Of a stretch of 60,391 bases of DNA, positions 1 through 8,396 are shown one piece after another. The translations under genes were made by a program, and so were the position numbers. The DNA is from Pseudomonadota bacterium (GTDB taxonomy: Bacteria > Pseudomonadota > Gammaproteobacteria > Xanthomonadales > Xanthomonadaceae): assembly GCA_023399815.1 (NCBI GenBank), contig JAEWOJ010000141.1:1-60391 (forward strand), given 5' to 3'. The stretch's first letter is position 1. Every line of letters starts with the position of its first letter. Under the pieces are notes generated by a model. The model made no database searches, was not told the origin of the DNA, and saw only the letters and a program-made list of their open reading frames with translations.

Positions 1-49
1 CTTCCCGGGTTACGCCTCCCGCGAGGGGCGTCGCTCCTACACAGGAAGA
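1..49. repeat. Partial arm of intergenic repeat family A
   Basis: The first bases contain GGCGTCGCTCCTACA, the reverse arm of a dispersed inverted repeat that occurs complete at 2210-2331, 8262-8334 and 29357-29470. The left arm would lie outside the window. The repeat ends just where the Shine-Dalgarno-like AGGAAGAGG of the first gene begins. Confidence 0.55.
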
Positions 50-55
50 GGAACA

Positions 56-913
56 ATGGCCGGCATTGTCCCGTCACTGGCACGCCGGTTTCCCGCCGAG
101 GCGTCCTTGCTTTCCCCGCCAGGCGCCGCAATCCCTGTTCGCATGGACACACCCGCCGCCCCCGATACCGCCGCCCGCAGCGACCGCCGTCGCGTGCTGC
201 GCGCCTTCAACCTGAGCCTGGGCTTCGTGCTGCTGCTGGTGGCGGTATTCGCCCTGCAGCAGACCGGCTGGGACTGGCGCCCTTGGGCGGTGGGCCCGCT
301 CGATACCGCCGGCCTGCTGGGCCTGCTCGGCGCGCCGCTGTTGCATGGCTCCATCGAGCACCTCGGCGCCAACGCGGCGGCGCTGCTGATCCTCGGCACC
401 CTGGCCGGCAGCGTCTACCCGAAGGCGACGCTGCGCGCCCTGCCCCTGCTGTGGCTGGGCTCCGGGCTGGGCGCGTGGCTGCTGGGCGAACCCGGCAGCC
501 ATCACCTAGGCGCCAGCGGCGTCACCCACGGCCTGATGTTCCTGGTGCTGGCGCTGGGCCTGCTGCGCCGCGACCGCGCCGCCATCGCCGCCGGCATGAT
601 CGGCGTGCTGTTCTACGGCGGCATGGTGATGACCGTGCTGCCGCACGAGCCGGGCGTGTCGTGGCAGTCGCACATGGGCGGCGCCGCGGCCGGCGTGATC
701 GCCGCCCTGCTGTTCCGCCATGCCGACCCGCTGGCGCCGCGCAAGCGCTACAGCTGGGAAGACGAGGACGAGGAAGACGACGCCGGCGCACCACTGGCCG
801 ATGCCGAACTGGAACCGCCCTCGCCCGGCCGGGTGCCGGTGCTGTGGCAGCCGCGCGAAGGTCGCGACTACGAGGTGGTGGTGCCGCTACGACCGCGCCG
901 CGACGACCCGTAG
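56..913 (+). CDS. Rhomboid family intramembrane serine protease
   Basis: This is a 285-residue polytopic protein predicted to cleave transmembrane substrates within the inner membrane. It carries the rhomboid HxxxHxxxN segment (HGSIEHLGAN), the catalytic serine motif GASG after GSHHL, and the second catalytic histidine in SHMGGAAAG, in the usual order on separate hydrophobic helices. The C-terminus is an unusual acidic cytoplasmic tail (EDEDEEDDAG) followed by a proline/arginine-rich end. The start at 56 is chosen because AGGAAGAGG lies 4-7 bases upstream. An ATG at 143 gives a shorter protein beginning MDTPAAP, without a clear ribosome binding site but closer to the first hydrophobic helix. 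Family assignment is firm; substrate is unknown. Confidence 0.85.
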   Translation: MAGIVPSLARRFPAEASLLSPPGAAIPVRMDTPAAPDTAARSDRRRVLRAFNLSLGFVLLLVAVFALQQTGWDWRPWAVGPLDTAGLLGLLGAPLLHGSIEHLGANAAALLILGTLAGSVYPKATLRALPLLWLGSGLGAWLLGEPGSHHLGASGVTHGLMFLVLALGLLRRDRAAIAAGMIGVLFYGGMVMTVLPHEPGVSWQSHMGGAAAGVIAALLFRHADPLAPRKRYSWEDEDEEDDAGAPLADAELEPPSPGRVPVLWQPREGRDYEVVVPLRPRRDDP

Positions 914-978
914 GTGCGGGGCTTGCCCCGCACGAAGCTCCCCCGGCGCAGCCCATGCGGGGCAAGCCCCGCCTCCAC
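914..978. repeat. Intergenic inverted repeat (family B)
   Basis: Two inverted copies of TGCGGGGCTTGCCCCGCA-like sequence lie between the convergent rhomboid and phosphodiesterase genes. Each copy is itself palindromic. A related copy (ATGCGGGGCAAGCCCTGC) is at 33268-33290. They can form strong hairpins and may terminate transcription from both sides. Confidence 0.6.
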
Positions 979-989
979 GCGCGGGCGGA

Positions 990-2105
990 TCAGGGCATGC
1001 CGCCCTGCGCCACCGCATCGCCGTCCACCGCGCGCCGGCCCAGCGCCGGGTCGTCGGTGAAGAAGGCATCGATGCCGACCTGCAGGTAGGCACGGATCTC
1101 GGCAATGGAACCTTGCGGGTTGCGCGCGCTCGCCGCGCCCTGGCGCAGGGCCGGTGGCAGGTAAGGGTTTTCCGGGCGGAAGGTATAGGCCACCACCTGC
1201 AGGCCGGCGGCGTGCGCGTCGGCGATCAGCGGCGAGGGCGCGGCCAGCCGGCCCTGCGCGTCCACCGGCAGCAGGGCGCGGCGCTCGACACCGATCGCGT
1301 CGGCATAGCCGGCGATCTCGCGCAGGCCGGCCGGCGTCATCATCCGCGCATAGGTCAGGTGGCCGCCGGCCAGCGCCACGTCGGCCGGCATGGCCGGCGC
1401 CTCGTCCAGCAACTGCAGCAGGCGGATGTTCGACCGCCGGCCGATGCGCGCGCGCAGCTGGCGCAGGTTGGCGGTCTCGAACGACTGCACCAGGATCGGC
1501 GCGACGCTGGTGTAGGCGTCGCCGCGCAGCGTGTCGAGCAGGCGCTCCTCCATCGGCAGGCCGATGCCGCGGAAATAGCTGCCGTGCTTTATCTCCGGCG
1601 CCAGCCCGATGCCGCGCCCGCTGCGCCGCGCCTGCTGCACCAAGAATGCAATGATCTCGTCCAGCGTGGCGATGCGGAACTCGCCATCGAAGGCGGTGCC
1701 GCGCAGTTCCGGCAGGCGCTCGCGCGCATGCAGCGTCTTCAGTTCGGCGAGGGTGAAGTCCTCGGTGAACCAGCCTTCGATCCGCTGGCCATCGATCACC
1801 TTGGTGGTGCGGCGCGCGGCGAATTCCGGATGCGCGGCGACATCGGTGGTGCCGCCGATCTCGTTCTCGTGGCGTGCCACCATCTCCCCGTCGCGGGTCA
1901 TCACCAGGTCCGGCTCGATGTAGTCGGCGCCATCGGCGATGGCCTGCGCGTAGGTCGCCAGGGTGTGCTCGGGCAGCAACGCGCTGGCGCCCCGGTGCGC
2001 GTACACCGAGACGTGCGCGAACGGCGGAGTGGGAGCGGCGGCCATCGCCACCGAGGATGCCATGCACAGGCCCGCGACCACACCCAGAACCGCTCTGCCG
2101 AACAC
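990..2105 (-). CDS. Periplasmic glycerophosphodiester phosphodiesterase (GlpQ type)
   Basis: This enzyme hydrolyses glycerophosphodiesters released from phospholipids to glycerol 3-phosphate and an alcohol. The GDPD motifs are plain: HRGAS at about residue 37, then IEPDLVMTRDG and VARHE, followed by the TTDVAAHPEF segment typical of the GlpQ subgroup. A signal peptide ends at SVAMA|AAP, so it acts in the periplasm. The GTG at 2105 is chosen because GAGGAG lies six bases upstream; an adjacent GTG at 2108 or the ATG at 2066 are alternatives. Longer in-frame extensions upstream run into the intergenic repeat at 2210-2331 and are not believable. No glpT-like permease gene is adjacent. Confidence 0.88.
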   Translation of the reverse strand: MFGRAVLGVVAGLCMASSVAMAAAPTPPFAHVSVYAHRGASALLPEHTLATYAQAIADGADYIEPDLVMTRDGEMVARHENEIGGTTDVAAHPEFAARRTTKVIDGQRIEGWFTEDFTLAELKTLHARERLPELRGTAFDGEFRIATLDEIIAFLVQQARRSGRGIGLAPEIKHGSYFRGIGLPMEERLLDTLRGDAYTSVAPILVQSFETANLRQLRARIGRRSNIRLLQLLDEAPAMPADVALAGGHLTYARMMTPAGLREIAGYADAIGVERRALLPVDAQGRLAAPSPLIADAHAAGLQVVAYTFRPENPYLPPALRQGAASARNPQGSIAEIRAYLQVGIDAFFTDDPALGRRAVDGDAVAQGGMP

Positions 2106-2209
2106 CACCGTCTCCTCGGTTCCGTCATTTGAAGGAGCGGGAGTATGGCCAACGGATATGACCGGCGTGGGACACCCCGCCATGCCCTGGCCCCCATGAC
2201 CTCTCCCCT

Positions 2210-2331
2210 TGTAGGAGCGACGCCAGTCGCGACGAGGCTTTCCCGTTGAATCCCCACACAGGGAGGTACGGGCTGTTGCAGAGGGATCTGCATGCAAGGC
2301 TCCCTCGCGACTGGCGTCGCTCCTACAGGAG
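2210..2331. repeat. Intergenic repeat family A, complete inverted pair
   Basis: TTGTAGGAGCGACGCCAGTCGC at the left is matched by the inverted copy ending GGCGTCGCTCCTACA at the right, with about 65 bases between. It lies upstream of the phosphodiesterase gene and downstream of the ABC-F gene, both on the minus strand. It resembles the REP/BIME class of intergenic elements and does not code for protein. Confidence 0.75.
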
Positions 2332-2351
2332 TTTTCCAACCCGCGGGGAGA

Positions 2352-3968
2352 TCAGGGCGGAAGCCTGCACCAGCCATCGGCGCCGGCATGCAGGCGACCG
2401 GTGATGCCGATGCCGCGCAGGAACGCCTCGTCGTGCGCGGCCACCAGCAAGGTGCCGGGCCAGTCGCGCAGCATCGCTTCCAGCGCCTGCATCGCCTCCA
2501 GGTCGAGGTGGTTGGCCGGCTCGTCCAGCAGCAGCAACTGCGCCGGCGGCTGCGCGTACAGGGCGCAGGCCAGCGCCAGCTTCATGCGCTCGCCACCGCT
2601 GAGCGACTCCACCGGCTGCCGCGCGCGCCCGGCATCCAGGCCCAGCAGCGCCAGCCGGGTGCGCAGGTCGGCCTCGGCCATCGCCGGGTTGGCATGACGC
2701 AGCTGGGCCATCGCCGAGGCTCCCGGTACGGGCAGGGCCAGATGCTGGTCCAGCCAGGCCAGTGGCGCGTTCGCCCGCACCGTGCCGCGCAGCGGCCGCA
2801 GCCGCTCCGCCAGCACCTTGAGCAGCACCGATTTGCCGCTGCCGTTGCGACCGGTGAGCGCCAGCCGTTCGCCCCGTCGCAGCAGCAGATCGATCCTGGC
2901 CAGGGTGCCATCGACGAACGGCAGCACGACCTCTTCCAGCACCGCCACGCGCTCGGGCGCGCCGTCGCCAGCGGCAACCGGCAACAGCACCACGGACGCA
3001 GCCACTTCGACTTCCGATGCCGCCTGCCGCACCTGTTCGTCCAGGTGCTCGCGCTGCTGCTGTTGTTGCAGATGCGCCTTGCCGGCGCTGGCTTGCGCCC
3101 GCTGCTTCTGCCGGCCCAGCAGGATCGGCGCCTGGTTGCTGTGCGCGGCCTGCCGGTTGCCACGGGCGATGCGGCGCTCGCGCTTTTCCTGCTGCTCGCG
3201 CAACGCCTGCTCGCCCTGGCGGCGTTCATGGCGGCGCTGCTGCAAAGTTTCCGCTGCCAACCGCCGTTCCTCGCTGCTGCGTGCCGCGTAGAAGCCGTAG
3301 TTCCCGCCATGGCTGCGCAGGCCGAGCGAAGTGAGTTCGACGATGCGCTGCATGTCGCCCAGCAGTTCGCGGTCGTGGCTGACCACCAGCAGGCCACGCG
3401 GCCAGCGCCGCAGCTGTTCGCGCAGCAGCTGCCGGCCGTGCGCGTCGAGATGGTTGCTGGGTTCGTCGAGGACCAGGAAATCGGCCCCGGAGAGGAAGGC
3501 ACCGGCCAGCGCCACGCGCATGCGCTGGCCGCCGCTCAGCTGCGGCACCGGCGTATCGGCCGACACGCCGTGCAGCTGCATCCGTTCCAGTTCGGCCTGC
3601 AGCTGTTCGCGCAGCTGCCAGCGTTCGCCCAGCGCCTCGAAATCGACGATGTCGCTGCTGCCCTGCTCGATGCGATGCAACGCCGCCAGCGGCTCGCCCA
3701 GACCGGCAAGGTCGGCGACGGTAGCGCGGGGCGAAGTGTCGATCTGCTGCGGCAGCCACGCCACCGGCCCCGAGCGCAGGCAGCGCCCGCGCGTGGGCGA
3801 CAGGCGGCCGGCCAGCAATCGCGCCAGCACGCTCTTGCCCACGCCGTTGCGCCCGACCAGCCCGGTGGGCCGCGCGTCGAAGGTTTCGTCCAGATCGGAA
3901 AACAGCAGCCGGCCGTCGGGCAGCTGCCAGGAGACGCGTTCAAGCGTCAGGAAGGGAGTCGTGGTCAT
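2352..3968 (-). CDS. ABC-F family ATP-binding cassette protein
   Basis: This soluble protein of 538 residues has two tandem ABC domains and no membrane segment, the arrangement of the ABC-F family, which acts on ribosomes or translation rather than in transport. Domain one has Walker A GRNGVGKS (about 39-46), signature LSGGQRM and Walker B FLVLDEPSNHLD. Domain two has GRNGSGKS, LSGGERM and LLLLDEPANHLD. The linker between them is rich in Arg, Glu and Gln and probably forms the coiled-coil arm that enters the ribosomal E site. The ATG at 3968 (MTTTPFL) is taken as start; an ATG three codons earlier is possible. Which member of the family (Uup, EttA or a resistance type) cannot be told from sequence alone. 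Confidence 0.85.
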   Translation of the reverse strand: MTTTPFLTLERVSWQLPDGRLLFSDLDETFDARPTGLVGRNGVGKSVLARLLAGRLSPTRGRCLRSGPVAWLPQQIDTSPRATVADLAGLGEPLAALHRIEQGSSDIVDFEALGERWQLREQLQAELERMQLHGVSADTPVPQLSGGQRMRVALAGAFLSGADFLVLDEPSNHLDAHGRQLLREQLRRWPRGLLVVSHDRELLGDMQRIVELTSLGLRSHGGNYGFYAARSSEERRLAAETLQQRRHERRQGEQALREQQEKRERRIARGNRQAAHSNQAPILLGRQKQRAQASAGKAHLQQQQQREHLDEQVRQAASEVEVAASVVLLPVAAGDGAPERVAVLEEVVLPFVDGTLARIDLLLRRGERLALTGRNGSGKSVLLKVLAERLRPLRGTVRANAPLAWLDQHLALPVPGASAMAQLRHANPAMAEADLRTRLALLGLDAGRARQPVESLSGGERMKLALACALYAQPPAQLLLLDEPANHLDLEAMQALEAMLRDWPGTLLVAAHDEAFLRGIGITGRLHAGADGWCRLPP

Positions 3969-4159
3969 TGCATCCATCCATGCCCGGATCACCCGGCTGC
4001 CGATGGCAGCGGGACTTCGCGAGGCCTCACCAGCGCGGGCTGGCGGGGCGGGCATCAATGGCGCATTGGACCGGACTCCTTCGGGGAACAAGGCCACCTT
4101 CGCGGTGGCGGGCAAAGACTAACCGGCAATGGATGAACCGGTCCAATGCCGGTGGCGCC

Positions 4160-5509
4160 TCACTTGCCGATGCAGAAGCTGGAGAAGATGCGGCCCAGCA
4201 GGTCGTCGGCGGTCATGCGGCCGGTGATCTCGCCGAGCGCGTCGTGGGCCAGGCGCAGTTCCTCGGCCGCCAGTTCCAGCTGGTCGTGACGCAGCTGCGC
4301 ATCCGCGGCGTCGAGGTGCCCGGCGGCACGGACGATGGCCTGCACGTGGCGCAGGCGTGCGGAGAACTCGCCCTGCTGGCCTTCGCCGGCGCCGTCGCTG
4401 GCGAGTTCGCGCAGGCGCGCGTGCAGCTGTTCCAGGTCCTGCCCGCTGGCGGCGGAGATCGCGATAGCGTCGTCGTCCAGCTGTTGCGGCCACTCCGGCA
4501 GCAGGTCGCACTTGTTGAGTATCCACAACCGCCGCGCGGCCTGCGCCGCGGTGTCGCCGATGGCCTGGCGGCCGGCTTCCGGGTCGCGCGCGTCCAGCAC
4601 CACGATGGCCAGGTCGGCGCGCTGCATCTCCTCGCGGGCGCGGCGCATGCCTTCGCGCTCGATGGCGTCGCCGCCTTCGCGCAGGCCGGCGGTATCGACC
4701 AGCTCCAGTTCCAGGCCGTCGATGCGGATGGTCTCGCGCAGGGTGTCGCGGGTGGTGCCGGCGATGTCGGTGACGATGGCGCGCTCGCTGCCGGCCAATG
4801 CGTTGAGCAGCGAACTCTTGCCGGCGTTGGGCGGGCCGATCAGCACCGCGTGCAGGCCGTCGCGCAGCTTGCGGCCGCGCTCGGCATCGGCGCGCAGCCG
4901 CGCGAGCGACGCCCGCGCCTGCTCGACGCCGGCACGCACCTGCGCGCCGCCGAGCGTGTCCAGCGGTTCGTCGGCGAAGTCGATGGCGGCCTCGACGTGG
5001 ATGCGCAGCCGCACCAGCTGCTCGGCCACGTCCTCGACGCGGCGCGAGAACACGCCGTCGAGCGAGCGCCGCGCCGCGCGGGCGGCGCGCACGTCGCCGG
5101 CGGCGATCAGGTCGGCGATGGCCTCGGCCTGGGCCAGGTCGAGCTTGCCGTTGAGGAAGGCGCGTTCGCTGAACTCGCCGGCCCGCGCCTGCCGTGCGCC
5201 CAGTTCGATGCAGCGCGCCAGCAGCTGGCGCAGCACCACCGGGCTGCCGTGGCCCTGCAGTTCCACCACGTCCTCGCCGGTGAAGCTGCGCGGGCCGGGG
5301 AAATGCAGGGCGATGCCGTCGTCGATCACCTCGTCCTGCGCATCGCGGAAGCGCGCGTAATGCGCGTGGCGCGGTTGCAGCTCCGGGCAACCAAGCGCGC
5401 GCGCGATCGACGCCGACGACGGGCCGGAAAGGCGCAGGATGCCGACGCCACCGGCAGCGGCGCCGCTGGCGATGGCGACGATGGTGTCGCTGGTGGAGGT
5501 GGCGTTCAT
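4160..5509 (-). CDS. mnmE: tRNA uridine-5-carboxymethylaminomethyl GTPase MnmE
   Basis: MnmE works with MnmG to modify U34 of several tRNAs, using 5,10-methylene-tetrahydrofolate and GTP in the cytoplasm. The 449-residue length is typical. The N-terminal folate-binding domain starts TIVAIAS and contains GVGILRLSG. The inserted G domain carries GPPNAGKSS, DTAGLRE and NKCD. The protein ends in FCIGK, the conserved C-terminal CxGK motif that holds the catalytic cysteine. It lies just downstream of the deacetylase/caspase lipoprotein gene, with only two bases between the two, so the pair is probably cotranscribed. Its place downstream of yidC is the conserved gammaproteobacterial arrangement, here interrupted by the lipoprotein gene. 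Confidence 0.97.
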   Translation of the reverse strand: MNATSTSDTIVAIASGAAAGGVGILRLSGPSSASIARALGCPELQPRHAHYARFRDAQDEVIDDGIALHFPGPRSFTGEDVVELQGHGSPVVLRQLLARCIELGARQARAGEFSERAFLNGKLDLAQAEAIADLIAAGDVRAARAARRSLDGVFSRRVEDVAEQLVRLRIHVEAAIDFADEPLDTLGGAQVRAGVEQARASLARLRADAERGRKLRDGLHAVLIGPPNAGKSSLLNALAGSERAIVTDIAGTTRDTLRETIRIDGLELELVDTAGLREGGDAIEREGMRRAREEMQRADLAIVVLDARDPEAGRQAIGDTAAQAARRLWILNKCDLLPEWPQQLDDDAIAISAASGQDLEQLHARLRELASDGAGEGQQGEFSARLRHVQAIVRAAGHLDAADAQLRHDQLELAAEELRLAHDALGEITGRMTADDLLGRIFSSFCIGK

Positions 5510-5511
5510 GG

Positions 5512-8178
5512 CTACAGCTTCTGCAACTGCGCGCGCGCCTGCGCGGCGCCGCTGCCCTGCGGCTGCAGTTCGAGATAGGTGGCGTAGGCCTGCTTCGCCC
5601 GGGCCTTGTCGCCGGCATGGAAGCAGGCGTCGCCGAGGTTGAGGTAGGCCACCGCGCGCGAGGGATCGATCTTCAGCGTGTTCTCCAGCCAGCGCGCCGC
5701 TTCCGCATAGCGCTGCTGGCGGTAGTAGACGAAACCGAGGTTGTTGGCGGCCTGGGCGAAGTCCGGACGCAGCTTCAGCGCCTCGGTGAACTGCGCCACC
5801 GCCTCGTCGTAGCGTTTCTCGCGGTACAGCTGCAGGCCGCGGTCATTGGCCTGCTGGGCGCGCTGGCGGTCGGAGGTCGGTACCGCGGCCGGCACCACCA
5901 GCGTGTTGCTGCCGCCCTGCAGGTCGGCTACCTTCACCGCCGCCTCGTTGCCGCCCTGCGCCGCGTCGACGCGGCTGTTGAGGGCGATGGCGTCGGCCGA
6001 CAGCTGGGCGGTGTCGGCATTGAGGAATTCCTGGCTGTCCGGCACCTGGAACACGAACTCGCCGCCCTGCGAGCCGGGCAGGCTGCCGAACGCCGGCGTC
6101 TGCCGCGACACCGCCGACACCGCCGGCGCCACGTAGGCAGCCAGTTCGGTGCCGGTGATCAGGCCGTCGCCGTTGAGGTCGCCCTTGCCGGACAGCGCCT
6201 GCAGCAGCACCCAGGTGAACACCGAATGGCCGTTGGGGCCGCTGTCGGCGACCTGCTGGTCGGCGCCGCCGGCGGTGAGCATCTGCCGCGCGGTGCGGCG
6301 CGCGTTCTCGCGCAGGAACGAGGACGACGAAGCGCCGCCGCGGGTCAGGCCCAGGCCGCTGTAGCAGGCATCCATCACGAACAGCACGTGCTTGGCCTGC
6401 AGGCTCTCGGCGATGTTCTGCACGTCGGTCATGGCGATGGCGTCGGTGGCGAATTCCTTCGGGTCCGAATCCACCGGGATGATGTAGCCGAGGTCGCGGC
6501 CGGAGGCGAGCTGGCGGGTGGCGCCATGGCCGGCGAAGAACACGAACACGCGGTCGTTCTTCTGCGTGCGGCCATCGGCCAGGCGGTCGTGGAACGCGGC
6601 CAGGATGTTGTTGCGGGTGGCCTCGCGGTTCTTCAGCACGATCACCTGCGAGGACGGGAAGCCGAACTGCCCGGTCAGGGTGTCGGCGACGGCCTGGGCG
6701 TCGCGGCTGGCGTATTCGAGCTTCGGCCACTTCGCGTAGTCGTCTATGCCGATGACGATGGCCCACGACTTCTCGTAGCCGGTGGTGATGGCGGCGCCGG
6801 CGCCGGTATCCTTGCGCGCGCGGCTGACGGAGAAGTCGCGGCCGTTCCAGCCGGCGAACTGGTAGCCGTCGGCGATCAGCCGGTCCAGGATCTGCGGCAG
6901 CGCCTTCACCGCGCGGTCGTGGATGTCGTGGAACAGGATGATGCCGCGCTGTTCCTTCCGCACCTGGTCGAGCACGCGCTGCACGATGGATTCCGGCACC
7001 GGGTCGGCCCAGTCCATCGAATCGATGTTCCACATGATCGACTTCAGCCCGGCCTCGCCGAGCAGCTGCAGGCCTTCGGCGTTGCGCGCGCCGTAGGGGA
7101 AGCGGAACAGCGGCGCGCGCTTGTCGCCGACGCGGCGCAGCAGCGCATCGGTGCCCAGCACCTGCTCGCGCAGCGCCTCGCCGCTGGTGCGCGACAGCTG
7201 GGCGTGGGTGAGGCTGTGGTTGCCCACGGCGTAGCCATCGGCCATCAGCTGGCGGCTGATGCCGGCCATCGCGCCCAGCGTCACCTTGCCGTCGGTATCG
7301 ACGCTGCCGATGTTGCGGCCGACCTCGAAGAACACGCCCGGTACGTCGTAGCGCTTGAGGATGGCGCTGATCTCGTCGGTATGGGCCTTGTGCGGACCGT
7401 CGTCGAAGGTCAGTACCACGGTCCTGGCCGGCAGGTCGCGGCCGAAGATCTCGCGCTCGCTGTCCTTCATCGACATCGGGTAGGGTTCGATCACGCCGTA
7501 GTCGCGCAGGATCGCCTCGCGGTCGTAGCGCTTGTGCAGGTGGGCGACGTAGTCGTCCCACTTCTCGCGCTTGAGCGCGATGGCGCGGGTGCGCTCGAAG
7601 CGGCTGAAGATGCGGGTGATTTCCTGGTTGTAGTTGCGCTCGATCTCGTCCAGCGCCTCCAGGTCCTCGCCGATGCGCTGGTGCAGCTTCACCGCCGGCA
7701 GCGAGGAATCGGCGCCGACGCGCTCGTGCAGGTCGCGCAGCACTTCGCGGAAGGCCAGGCGGTCGGCATCGAACAGCTCCGGCGCCGATTCGATGTAGTC
7801 CAGCACCGCGCCCAGCGTGGCGAAGCGCTGCGGGCTGGCGGTGCGCAGCAGCGCATCGAACTGCGCGGCGATGGCCTCGCGCCGCTCCAGGCCGTCATGG
7901 AACAGCTGCTGGCCGATGCGGGTGGACGTGGCGCGGTCGCGGTCGCCCTGCGCGTCCTCGTCGGCCAGCAGCACGATGATGCGGCGGTGGCCGTCGAGCT
8001 GTTCCTGCAGGGCGCCCAGGAGCGGGGCGGCGGCGCCATCGTCCGCCGCGGCCGAGGCCTGCCTGGGTGCCGTTCCAGCCGGCTGCTGCGGATCGGCCGG
8101 CTTGCCGCCGCAACCGGCCAGCAGCGCGGATACGGTGATCGTCAGCAGAAAACCGCGCATTGCAGGAAGACGGGACAT
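5512..8178 (-). CDS. Lipoprotein with NodB deacetylase, caspase-like (C14) and TPR domains
   Basis: This 888-residue protein begins with a lipoprotein signal (SALLAGC), so it should be anchored in the envelope. A helical segment of about 200 residues follows. A NodB-type polysaccharide deacetylase domain comes next, with TFDDGPH near residue 260, HSLTHAQLS, RFPYGARN and LFHDIHD. Then comes a caspase-like peptidase C14 domain starting AIVIGIDDY (about 474), with the catalytic dyad in FFAGHGAT (about 549) and DACYSG (about 604). The C-terminus carries TPR repeats from about residue 776. NGDGLITGTEL between peptidase and TPRs resembles a calcium-binding loop. The start at 8178 (MSRLPAM) is preferred; the ATG at 8160 would also give a lipoprotein. 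Domains are clear; biological role and substrates are unknown. Confidence 0.85.
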   Translation of the reverse strand: MSRLPAMRGFLLTITVSALLAGCGGKPADPQQPAGTAPRQASAAADDGAAAPLLGALQEQLDGHRRIIVLLADEDAQGDRDRATSTRIGQQLFHDGLERREAIAAQFDALLRTASPQRFATLGAVLDYIESAPELFDADRLAFREVLRDLHERVGADSSLPAVKLHQRIGEDLEALDEIERNYNQEITRIFSRFERTRAIALKREKWDDYVAHLHKRYDREAILRDYGVIEPYPMSMKDSEREIFGRDLPARTVVLTFDDGPHKAHTDEISAILKRYDVPGVFFEVGRNIGSVDTDGKVTLGAMAGISRQLMADGYAVGNHSLTHAQLSRTSGEALREQVLGTDALLRRVGDKRAPLFRFPYGARNAEGLQLLGEAGLKSIMWNIDSMDWADPVPESIVQRVLDQVRKEQRGIILFHDIHDRAVKALPQILDRLIADGYQFAGWNGRDFSVSRARKDTGAGAAITTGYEKSWAIVIGIDDYAKWPKLEYASRDAQAVADTLTGQFGFPSSQVIVLKNREATRNNILAAFHDRLADGRTQKNDRVFVFFAGHGATRQLASGRDLGYIIPVDSDPKEFATDAIAMTDVQNIAESLQAKHVLFVMDACYSGLGLTRGGASSSSFLRENARRTARQMLTAGGADQQVADSGPNGHSVFTWVLLQALSGKGDLNGDGLITGTELAAYVAPAVSAVSRQTPAFGSLPGSQGGEFVFQVPDSQEFLNADTAQLSADAIALNSRVDAAQGGNEAAVKVADLQGGSNTLVVPAAVPTSDRQRAQQANDRGLQLYREKRYDEAVAQFTEALKLRPDFAQAANNLGFVYYRQQRYAEAARWLENTLKIDPSRAVAYLNLGDACFHAGDKARAKQAYATYLELQPQGSGAAQARAQLQKL

Positions 8179-8261
8179 GGCAGGTGAAGACGGGCGGAGG
8201 CCGGAAGATTCTAGTGGAGCGTGGCGAGCCGCGCTGGCGTTGCCGGCACCCCCGCCGAAAT

Positions 8262-8334
8262 CCTGTAGGAGCGACGTCAGTCGCGACGGGCTTTCCCCAC
8301 GATGCATGGTCGCGACTGACGTCGCTCCTACAGG
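8262..8334. repeat. Intergenic repeat family A, near-perfect inverted pair
   Basis: The arm CCTGTAGGAGCGACGTCAGT continues for six more bases and is exactly mirrored at 8309-8334, separated by about 20 bases. It lies between yidC and the lipoprotein gene, upstream of the lipoprotein start. As RNA it would form a very stable hairpin. Confidence 0.8.
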
Positions 8335-8366
8335 GGCAGCAGGTAGCGGGGAATACCCCGCATGCG

Positions 8367-8392
8367 AAAAGCCCGCCTTGCGGCGGGCTTTC
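8367..8392 (-). terminator. Rho-independent terminator of yidC
   Basis: The ten-base stem AAAGCCCGCC / GGCGGGCTTT with a four-base loop lies directly after the yidC stop codon and ends in a short T run when read on the minus strand. It should separate the rpmH-rnpA-yidC unit from the lipoprotein gene downstream. Confidence 0.75.
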
Positions 8393-8396
8393 GCGG

